Assembly: GCA_022648545.1 (NCBI GenBank)
Contig: JALCMP010000007.1
Coordinates: 1 to 64,000 of the forward strand
Direction of reading: 5' to 3'
DNA from: Bacteroidales bacterium
GTDB lineage: Bacteria; Bacteroidota; Bacteroidia; Bacteroidales; UBA932
Length of the DNA: 64,000 nucleotides
In this document: piece by piece, positions 57,026 through 64,000 of the stretch
How the letters are laid out: each line of letters opens with the position of its first letter
How positions within the stretch are numbered: the first letter of the stretch is position 1
Translations under genes and position numbers: made by a program
Notes under the pieces: generated by a model
Database searches by the model: none
Told to the model about the DNA's origin: nothing
The model's input: the letters and a program-made list of their open reading frames with translations, nothing else

Positions 57026-57598
57026 TTATTTTTTAGTTACATCTACCGGCTCAGCCTCCGATATGCTCTGAGGAACGGCCTTTCTGACGATTTTCTGTTT
57101 ATCTTCATCGAGACCGGCATATTTCTTATGGAAATTAGCCATTGCAAACTGATCGCGGAGTTCATCGAAAGCCCTTACCAGTTCATTCTGAACCTTTATG
57201 TAAGAACTGTAACTCGTGCCACGGTCATTCTGCAACGAAATAACCCCCTTTGAGACAGGATATGCACCGAAACCATCTATCTGGGTCACTTCCTTTTCGG
57301 GAAGATCCTTGCTATCCGAAGGATTGGTGATAAACTCGACTACCTTATCTCTCAACTGCGAAATATCAATAGGAGAACCGCCTGCCATGATCCTGTCCTG
57401 ACTGTTAAGCTTGACCTGCATTATGTTTCTTCTGTTGACCTTCGCATTCTGCTGATTTTCTTCCGAAGGCATAGGAGGAAGACGGCGCTGGAGGCCCTTA
57501 TCAACATCCATTGTCGTAGTAACAAGGAAAAAAATCAAAAGCAAGAAAGCTATGTCCGCCATCGACCCTGCATTAATTTCGGGGTTTATTCTATTCAT
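57026..57598 (-). CDS. exbD: ExbD/TolR-type biopolymer transport protein (second copy)
   Basis: INPEINAGSMADIAFLLLIFFLVTTTMDVDKGLQRRLPPMP. Confidence 0.9.
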   Translation of the reverse strand: MNRINPEINAGSMADIAFLLLIFFLVTTTMDVDKGLQRRLPPMPSEENQQNAKVNRRNIMQVKLNSQDRIMAGGSPIDISQLRDKVVEFITNPSDSKDLPEKEVTQIDGFGAYPVSKGVISLQNDRGTSYSSYIKVQNELVRAFDELRDQFAMANFHKKYAGLDEDKQKIVRKAVPQSISEAEPVDVTKK

Positions 57599-57610
57599 GC
57601 TAAATTAATT

Positions 57611-58042
57611 CTAACGGTTTCTCAAATTATTTATCAATCCTCCCCCGAGAACCGCAATAATATCGGCAACAAGGAAAAGGGAAGATATCAACAAAATAGT
57701 AGAGGTGAACTTTAGATCACCCGCAGTAGGTGCCGGATTAACGGTCACTCCCTGAAGAGGAGCGCTCGAAGCCAACAGATAGGATACTACGCATACAACT
57801 ATAACTACACCGATCTTGATAAGCGAACCTTTCACATTTTTTCCGGATGAGAAGAACAGCGGAAGAATTATGGCTCCGAGAACGGACAGGCATAAAAGCA
57901 AATATGCCCAGTTGAGAACCATATTAAGGGTGGAATCCGCAGTTCCGGCATCGGCAGGATGTGAGGAGGCATAGAAAATCACAAATATGACGGCCGAAAT
58001 TATCAGTAATGCGTAAGTTAATATTTTAGTGAATTTCTTCAT
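57611..58042 (-). CDS. Small polytopic membrane protein of the ExbBD operon
   Basis: Several hydrophobic segments; position between exbB and exbD. Confidence 0.7.
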   Translation of the reverse strand: MKKFTKILTYALLIISAVIFVIFYASSHPADAGTADSTLNMVLNWAYLLLCLSVLGAIILPLFFSSGKNVKGSLIKIGVVIVVCVVSYLLASSAPLQGVTVNPAPTAGDLKFTSTILLISSLFLVADIIAVLGGGLINNLRNR

Positions 58043-58053
58043 CTTGTATCAGA

Positions 58054-58803
58054 TTATTTGATTTTTGCCAACATATCTACAAATGACATGGATGCATCTT
58101 CCATGGACATAACCAAAGTGTCGATCTTGGAAATTATGTAGTTATAGAACAACTGGAGGATAATAGCAACAATCAAACCTGCAACGGTGGTAATCAAGGC
58201 AATCTTAATACCGCCGGCAACTACTGCCGGGGAGATATCGCCCATAGCCTGAATTGCATCGAATGCACTGATCATTCCGATTACGGTTCCCATGAATCCC
58301 AACATAGGGGCGATGGCTATAAACAACGTAATCCAGGAAATTCCGCTTTCAAGCTGGCTGATCTGATGAGATCCGTAAGAAGCTATGGATTTTTCTGCAG
58401 CTTCAACACCCTGATCCATTTTCAGCAATCCTTGATAGAAAATGCTGGCAACCGGACCGCGCGTATCCGCACACAACTTCTTTGCTTTTTCGACACCGCC
58501 TTCCTGAAGAGCCTTTTCAACACTTTCAAGCAATTTTTTGGTATTTGTCGTAGAAAGATTCAGATAAATAATCCTTTCAAGTGCTATTGCAAGGCCAAGA
58601 ACAAGGCAAAGCAAAATGGTTCCCATGAACCCTACGCCGCCTTCAATGAATTTTGCTTTTATTTGCTGGTAAACAGGAGCCGAACTTTGCGAATGAAGCA
58701 ATTCGGCACCGCTTGTCTGAGATGCCGGTTCCTGTGCTACTGCATACTGGGCAGAAATGGCCATGAAACCGATAACTGCCAAAAACATGAAAAATTTTTT
58801 CAT
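58054..58803 (-). CDS. exbB: MotA/TolQ/ExbB proton channel family protein
   Basis: ISWITLFIAIAPMLGFMGTVIGMISAFDAIQAMGDISPAVVAGGIKIALITTVAGLIVAIILQ. Confidence 0.92.
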   Translation of the reverse strand: MKKFFMFLAVIGFMAISAQYAVAQEPASQTSGAELLHSQSSAPVYQQIKAKFIEGGVGFMGTILLCLVLGLAIALERIIYLNLSTTNTKKLLESVEKALQEGGVEKAKKLCADTRGPVASIFYQGLLKMDQGVEAAEKSIASYGSHQISQLESGISWITLFIAIAPMLGFMGTVIGMISAFDAIQAMGDISPAVVAGGIKIALITTVAGLIVAIILQLFYNYIISKIDTLVMSMEDASMSFVDMLAKIK

Positions 58804-58918
58804 AAAGTTTTGAAGTAAATTAAATTAAACAATGTATTAAATCATATAGTTTTTTCGATATTTCTTTTACCCTTATTACCTACGAATATTGTGCAAGATA
58901 CATATTTTTTTTCAAATA

Positions 58919-59953
58919 CTATTTAAAAGAGACTTCGCCTCTTAAATTTTTTTTCAACATTTTTTTTATAAAAACAGCATCGCTGGATACTCCCAGCAAA
59001 TAAAACAACTTGGCGAGCGCTGACTCCAGAGTAAGATCATAACCGCTTATCACACCCGCTCTTTTAAGAGCGATGCCAGTCGCATAGGTATCCATTTCCA
59101 CACTGCCCTCCTGGCATTGCGAAATATTTAAAACAATCAAGCCTTCATCAACCGCTTCCTTAATACATTTCAGAAAATTTTCTTCGGTAGGAGCATTGCC
59201 TGAACCGTAAGTTTCCAGAATGACGGCCCTCAATCCGGCCACCGAAAAAACTGCATTCAGAAAATCCACGCTTATTCCGGGAAAGATGCGAACTACGGTA
59301 ACATTAGTATCGAGAACGGTATGTACTGAAAATTTCCGTCCCCACATCTTTGGATAATTTATAAGATTAGTATTGAACTTTATATGAATTCCGGCCCTTG
59401 CCAGCACCGGATAATTATAAGACCTGAAGGCCTTGAAATTCTCGGCGTTATATTTGGAAGTCCTGTTTCCCCTGTACAATTCGTTATCAAAAAAGACGCA
59501 AACTTCGGGAACCATGGGGCGCCCGGCTGAATTAACGGAAGCGGCAATTTCTATAGATGAAATAAGATTCTCCTTGCCGTCGGTCCTTAGCATTCCTATA
59601 GGAAGCTGACTGCCTGTAAAGACAACTGGTTTTTCAAGATTTTCAAGCATGAAGCTCAGTGCCGAAGCGGAATATGCCATGGTATCCGTACCGTGCAAAA
59701 TAACAAAGCCGTCGTACAATAAATAATTCTTGTTTATCAGAACAGCCAGCTCTACCCAAAAGTCCGGATTTGCATCCGACGAATCTATTACAGGATCGAA
59801 AGAATAGGTGGAAATTCTATACCCGAATTTCCTTAGCTCCGGAACTTCTTCCAGAATATGATCGAAATTAAAAGGAACAAGAGCCCCGCTATCGTGTTCC
59901 TGTTTCATTCCTATGGTTCCTCCCGTATATATAAGGAAAATAGATCTTTCCAT
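58919..59953 (-). CDS. ansA: Type I asparaginase
   Basis: FLIYTGGTIGM; FVILHGTDTMAYSASALSFML; FTGSQLPIG. Confidence 0.93.
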   Translation of the reverse strand: MERSIFLIYTGGTIGMKQEHDSGALVPFNFDHILEEVPELRKFGYRISTYSFDPVIDSSDANPDFWVELAVLINKNYLLYDGFVILHGTDTMAYSASALSFMLENLEKPVVFTGSQLPIGMLRTDGKENLISSIEIAASVNSAGRPMVPEVCVFFDNELYRGNRTSKYNAENFKAFRSYNYPVLARAGIHIKFNTNLINYPKMWGRKFSVHTVLDTNVTVVRIFPGISVDFLNAVFSVAGLRAVILETYGSGNAPTEENFLKCIKEAVDEGLIVLNISQCQEGSVEMDTYATGIALKRAGVISGYDLTLESALAKLFYLLGVSSDAVFIKKMLKKNLRGEVSFK

Positions 59954-59959
59954 AATAAT

Positions 59960-60769
59960 TTATATTGAAAAAAGATTCGTGGCATTAACGGTCGTAATGC
60001 GGGCTACTTCTTCGATATCCATATTCTTTATCTCCGCAATTCTGCCGGCAATTAGGGGGATGTTGGAACTATCGTTCCTTTTCCCGCGGAACGGCACGGG
60101 CGATAAATATGGAGAATCAGTTTCCAGAACTATCCTTTCCATGGGAATATGCTTAAGGGTTTCGGCTATCCCTGCATTCTTATAAGTAAGCACTCCGCCT
60201 ATTCCTACCATTAAATCTCCGTATTTCATTGCTCTTTCGAAAGTCTCCAGGCTCCCGGAAAAAGCATGAAGCACTCCTTTTATTTTTTTCCCTCCAAGGC
60301 TGTCAAATACATCGAACATCATGCCGGTTGCATCCCGTTCGTGGATAATAACAGGAAGTCCGTATTCCGAAGCCAGTTGGAGCTGATCATAAAAGACTTC
60401 TTTCTGCTCTTTTACAAAATCCCTGCTCCAGTGAGCATCCAACCCTATTTCCCCTACGGCAACATATTTTTCCCCTTCGAGTTTTTCTTTTACGAAATCG
60501 AGTTCGCCGCGCCAGTTTTCACCTACGGAAGTCGGATGGAGACCCATTGCTTCGAAAACGACTTTTCCTCCTCCGTTAATATTATTCTCCGCAACATGAC
60601 CGTTGCACCAATTCGCCACCGAGGTCTGTCTTTCATAATAAGACGAATCTATTGAGGGAAAGACGGCTTTTCTCATTCCGCTTTCCAGATTTTTTTCAAA
60701 GACATCCTTGAAATCCGGCTCAAAGGCTTCGTCATAAAGATGCAAATGGGTATCTATAAATTCAATCAT
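59960..60769 (-). CDS. TatD family hydrolase
   Basis: MIEFIDTHLHLYDEAF; VGEIGLDAHW; VIIHERDA; LHAFSGSLE; LETDSPYLSPVPFRGKRN; start MIEF at 60769. Confidence 0.93.
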   Translation of the reverse strand: MIEFIDTHLHLYDEAFEPDFKDVFEKNLESGMRKAVFPSIDSSYYERQTSVANWCNGHVAENNINGGGKVVFEAMGLHPTSVGENWRGELDFVKEKLEGEKYVAVGEIGLDAHWSRDFVKEQKEVFYDQLQLASEYGLPVIIHERDATGMMFDVFDSLGGKKIKGVLHAFSGSLETFERAMKYGDLMVGIGGVLTYKNAGIAETLKHIPMERIVLETDSPYLSPVPFRGKRNDSSNIPLIAGRIAEIKNMDIEEVARITTVNATNLFSI

Positions 60770-61880
60770 CCGCCAAATAATATTCGTTATCGCCGTTCTC
60801 CCGTATACGCCCTTCCATTTCCAGTTCCAACATAAGAGCTGAAGCTTCTTCAAACCCCAGTCCTGTTGCCAGCATTATGGAATCCATATCCGAAGAGGAA
60901 GCAGAGGTTAAAGTTAGCAATATTTTTTCCTTTTTGCTTTCGTCGAACGAAAATATATCGTTCTGAAGCGAAGCCTCGGATATGTATTCTTTTTTCCAGC
61001 CCAAAGCAGCAGGAACCGTTTCCCTGCTGCAATATATTGCAGCCATATTTTTACTTATTAAATAGTTGCACCCATATGAATTAACATCGGAAATGCGCCC
61101 GGGCACTGCAAAGACATCGCGCCCGTACGACAAGGCATACTCCACCGTATTCATCGAACCGCCTTTTATCCTTGTTTCAACAACGATGACGGCCTCGGAC
61201 ATTCCAGCTATTATCCTGTTGCGCTTTATAAAGCCATATCTGGTGACTCCCGTTCCGCGAGGGAATTCCGTTACCACAGCCCCTCTTACGGTCATTTCCG
61301 CCGCAATATTTCGGTGCCTCGACGGATATATACGATCTATTCCGCACGGAAGAACCCCAATAGTCCGCAACCCCGAATCCAGAGCCGCCCGGTGTGCGCA
61401 AACATCTATGCCATAAGCAAGGCCACTTACTATTGAGGGATCGCATCCGGATTCCTTAAGATGAGATATTATTTTGCGGCATGTCTCCCTCCCGTATGAA
61501 GATGCAAGTCTGGTTCCCACAACGGAAACCGACCCGGAATCATTAAAATCCGCATCACCGGCTACATACAGCATAAGCGGCGCATCACCGCAGGAAGCAA
61601 GCCTTTGAGGATAATCGTCATTCCCCGGAGACAAAAGACGCACTCCTTTTTCTTCGGCCCATTTTACTTCTTTGTATGCATCGTCCAGAAGCTCCGCACA
61701 CGAAAGCTTCTCTATATACCCCGTCTTTTTACCGAACAACTCTTTCAGCGCATTATGCGGCAGGGAAAAGAAATCCGCCGGATTTTCAAAAGAATCCGTA
61801 ATAGCGTGTCCTGTCTTAGGGCTGTTGTAAAATACCATGTTTAATGCGCATAAATACACAAGATCATCTTCTTTGCTCAT
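60762..61880 (-). CDS. dprA: DNA processing protein DprA
   Basis: VSVVGTRLASSYGRETC; IVSGLAYGIDVCAHRAALDSGLRTIGVLPCGIDRIYPSRH; VIVVETRIKGGSMNTVEYALSYGRDVFAVPG. Confidence 0.95.
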   Translation of the reverse strand: MSKEDDLVYLCALNMVFYNSPKTGHAITDSFENPADFFSLPHNALKELFGKKTGYIEKLSCAELLDDAYKEVKWAEEKGVRLLSPGNDDYPQRLASCGDAPLMLYVAGDADFNDSGSVSVVGTRLASSYGRETCRKIISHLKESGCDPSIVSGLAYGIDVCAHRAALDSGLRTIGVLPCGIDRIYPSRHRNIAAEMTVRGAVVTEFPRGTGVTRYGFIKRNRIIAGMSEAVIVVETRIKGGSMNTVEYALSYGRDVFAVPGRISDVNSYGCNYLISKNMAAIYCSRETVPAALGWKKEYISEASLQNDIFSFDESKKEKILLTLTSASSSDMDSIMLATGLGFEEASALMLELEMEGRIRENGDNEYYLADD

Positions 61881-61892
61881 AATTCAAGACAT

Positions 61893-61931
61893 AAAAAAAC
61901 CGATGCCAAATTAAATATAAGGCATCGGTTT
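61893..61931 (-). terminator. Intrinsic terminator downstream of queA
   Basis: AAACCGATGCC / GGCATCGGTTT perfect 11-bp stem, 13-nt loop, T7 on the minus strand. Confidence 0.82.
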
Positions 61932-61951
61932 ATAATGAATAAATGTAAAAA

Positions 61952-63004
61952 TCAAATTATAAGCATAGCATCTCCGTAAGTGCCGAATTTATACCCTTCC
62001 TTCAACGCAACCTTATATGCTTTCATAACATTATCGTAGCCTCCGAAAGCGGCAGTAGTCATAAGCATTATAGAAAGGGGCAGATGGAAATTCGTTATTA
62101 CCGCATCCGGGATAGAAAAGGCATATGGCGGAAATATGAATTTGTTCGTCCATCCGTCGAAAGGCTTTACTCTTGCCTCCGTAGTAACAGGAGTTTCCAG
62201 CGCACGCACGGTAGTCACCCCAACGGCGAAAGTCTTGTGCCCGGCACTTTTTACCGCATTAACCTTATCAGCGGTCTCTTCGGATATATACATTTGCTCC
62301 GAAGCCATCTTATGCTTGCTGAGATCCTCAACGTCCACGGACCTAAAATAGCCCAACCCCATGTAAAGGGTAATGAAAGCAGGATCAATACCCTTTATCT
62401 CCATTTTCTTGAATAGTTCGCGACTAAAATGGAGGCCGGCCGCAGGAGTTGCCACGGCTCCCTCGTGGACCGCATATATAGTATGAAACCTTTCCTTATC
62501 TATTTCCTCTGGCTTATCCTTTCTTATCCACTTTGGGAGGGGCAGTTCGCCCACGCTGAAAAGCGCTTTCTTAAACTCGTCGTACGAGCCGTCGTAAAGA
62601 AACCTTAGAGTTCTCCCGCGCGAAGTGGTATTATCTATAACTTCGGCAACCAGTTCGTTGTTATCTCCGAAATAAAGCTTGTTGCCTATACGGATTTTTC
62701 TTGCAGGATCGACAAGGACATCCCAAAGATGTTGTTCGGCATTAAGTTCCCTCAAGAGGAATACTTCTATTTCAGCTCCGGTTTTTTCCTTGTTTCCGTG
62801 CAGCCGGGCCGGGAAAACCTTGGAGTCGTTAAAGACAAAAAGGTCGCCCTCATCCGCATAATCCAATATATCCTTAAAAATTCTGTGTTCTATCTCGCCC
62901 GTCTTCCTGTTCAGGACCAATAATCTCGATTCATCTCTATATCTCGCAGGATATTTTGCGATTTGAGATGCCGGTAATGTAAAATTAAATTGTGATAACT
63001 TCAT
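61952..63004 (-). CDS. queA: S-adenosylmethionine:tRNA ribosyltransferase-isomerase
   Basis: [57 protein letters not shown]. Confidence 0.95.
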   Translation of the reverse strand: MKLSQFNFTLPASQIAKYPARYRDESRLLVLNRKTGEIEHRIFKDILDYADEGDLFVFNDSKVFPARLHGNKEKTGAEIEVFLLRELNAEQHLWDVLVDPARKIRIGNKLYFGDNNELVAEVIDNTTSRGRTLRFLYDGSYDEFKKALFSVGELPLPKWIRKDKPEEIDKERFHTIYAVHEGAVATPAAGLHFSRELFKKMEIKGIDPAFITLYMGLGYFRSVDVEDLSKHKMASEQMYISEETADKVNAVKSAGHKTFAVGVTTVRALETPVTTEARVKPFDGWTNKFIFPPYAFSIPDAVITNFHLPLSIMLMTTAAFGGYDNVMKAYKVALKEGYKFGTYGDAMLII

Positions 63005-63058
63005 TTTTGACAAAAAATAGCATTTCTTATACGTAACATGACGGAAAAAGTTTCATTT

Positions 63059-63799
63059 TTATAAAACTTTTCCCACAACCTCATCGGGAGACAATGCATC
63101 GGCGATATCGAAACCGCCGGCGGAGACCCTTTCCAGGGCGGTCATATACGCTCCGCTTTTCAATGCTGTTCCAAGATCCCTGGCCACCGCCCTTATGTAA
63201 GTCCCCTTGCTGCATTTTATCCTTACGGAGGCAACCGGAGGATCAAAATTCATAAGATCCATGGAATAAATCGTTATTCTGGAGGGCTTAAGTTTTACAG
63301 TCCTTCCGGCTCTGGCCATATCATAAGCTCTTGATCCGTCTATGAACTTTGCCGAAAAAACGGGAGGGACCTGATCTTGTTCGCCCGTAAAATGAACCAA
63401 AGCTTCCTCAATATCTCCCCTGGTAATATGTTCGAAAGGAAAAGTTGCATCTATCTCCTTTTCTCTGTCGAAAGATGGAGTAGTCGCTCCAAAAGTAAAT
63501 TCCGCAACATATTCCTTGGGTACGGTTTGTAGCTGTTCCGATTTTTTGGTGGCTCTGCCCAGGCATATAACAAGAACTCCGGTTGCCAGCGGATCCAGCG
63601 TTCCGGCATGCCCCACTTTTATATTCTTTTTACGAAAATATCTGGCGGCTCTGAATTTTATTTTTCTTACCACGTCCGTAGATGTCCATTCTATAGGTTT
63701 GTATACGGGGATTATAATCCCCGCGGGATATTGTTCCAAATCCCCGGACAAGCGGAAAAGATTATTTTTCCTTATTATTACAGGTTCTTCTTCACTCAC
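63059..63799 (-). CDS. truB: tRNA pseudouridine55 synthase
   Basis: HAGTLDPLATGVLVICLGRATK; GTG start overlapping the TGA of the upstream gene. Confidence 0.95.
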   Translation of the reverse strand: MSEEEPVIIRKNNLFRLSGDLEQYPAGIIIPVYKPIEWTSTDVVRKIKFRAARYFRKKNIKVGHAGTLDPLATGVLVICLGRATKKSEQLQTVPKEYVAEFTFGATTPSFDREKEIDATFPFEHITRGDIEEALVHFTGEQDQVPPVFSAKFIDGSRAYDMARAGRTVKLKPSRITIYSMDLMNFDPPVASVRIKCSKGTYIRAVARDLGTALKSGAYMTALERVSAGGFDIADALSPDEVVGKVL

Positions 63800-64000
63800 C
63801 TCTTCAAAATTTTTTGAGCCACATTGTCAATTCGCAGCATGTAAGGATAAAACGCGTTGTCCTCCAGAACTGTAAATCTTCCAAGAAGCCCCTTTACCTG
63901 CGTAGTTATTATACCCGAAGATCTCTCCCACTCAACGGAAGAAGGCACTATGCCGTTCTTCTTCGAATATGCAAGGAAATCATCCGCTATATCAATAGTA
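63796..64000 (-). CDS. C-terminal end of an S41-type carboxy-terminal processing protease (partial)
   Basis: Hand-translated C-terminus ...TIDIADDFLAYSKKNGIVPSSVEWERSSGIITTQVKGLLGRFTVLEDNAFYPYMLRIDNVAQKILKR*; resembles C-termini of Bacteroidetes S41 peptidases. Confidence 0.5.
   Translation of the reverse strand, partial: TIDIADDFLAYSKKNGIVPSSVEWERSSGIITTQVKGLLGRFTVLEDNAFYPYMLRIDNVAQKILKR

Noticed and set aside
60770-60853. Extended TatD N-terminus (MKKLQLLCWNWKWKG...)
   Set aside because: TatD proteins begin at the FIDTHxH motif; the extension is reading through the dprA 3' end.
1-64000. CRISPR arrays, IS elements, prophage, tRNA or rRNA genes
   Set aside because: Looked for repeat-spacer patterns, transposase motifs and RNA gene signatures; intergenic gaps are short and none were seen. 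A tRNAscan/Infernal run would be needed to exclude small RNAs fully.

Overview
Dense, housekeeping-type chromosomal window. From protein families, gene order and TAnnTTTG promoter motifs it looks like a Bacteroidetes (Bacteroidales-like) genome. Left to right: (1) a minus-strand glycogen cluster: a GT3 glycogen synthase::GT35 alpha-glucan phosphorylase fusion running off the left edge, then GH57, GT4, debranching enzyme and GlgB; (2) xseB/xseA; (3) engB-prs-nadE-small Cys protein-der; (4) a large NtrY-like kinase, rlmH, DUF4783-like protein, an NtrC-like AAA+ response regulator without HTH, ppx/gppA, cmk; (5) ispH, efp, transglutaminase-like protein, O-methyltransferase; (6) lptB, dnaX; (7) secreted hypothetical, M16 and M23 peptidases; (8) a complete dcw cluster mraZ-rsmH-ftsL-ftsI-murE-mraY-murD-ftsW-murG-murC-ftsQ-ftsA-ftsZ translationally coupled to gltX; (9) galE, TonB-like protein, udk, asnS, SGNH hydrolase, GHL10 hydrolase, exbD-exbD-hyp-exbB, ansA, tatD, dprA, queA, truB and the C-terminus of an S41-type protease. 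I saw no mobile elements, CRISPR arrays, rRNA or tRNA genes. I found no clear exotic new system. The best leads are regulatory or architectural: a 10-bp-periodic TGGAA array upstream of mraZ (candidate MraZ operator), promoter geometries implying leaderless mRNAs and mutually exclusive divergent promoters, extreme AUA isoleucine codon preference, the GT3-GT35 fusion, a GAFTSA/HTH-less bEBP, and a G9 tract in a TonB-like gene.
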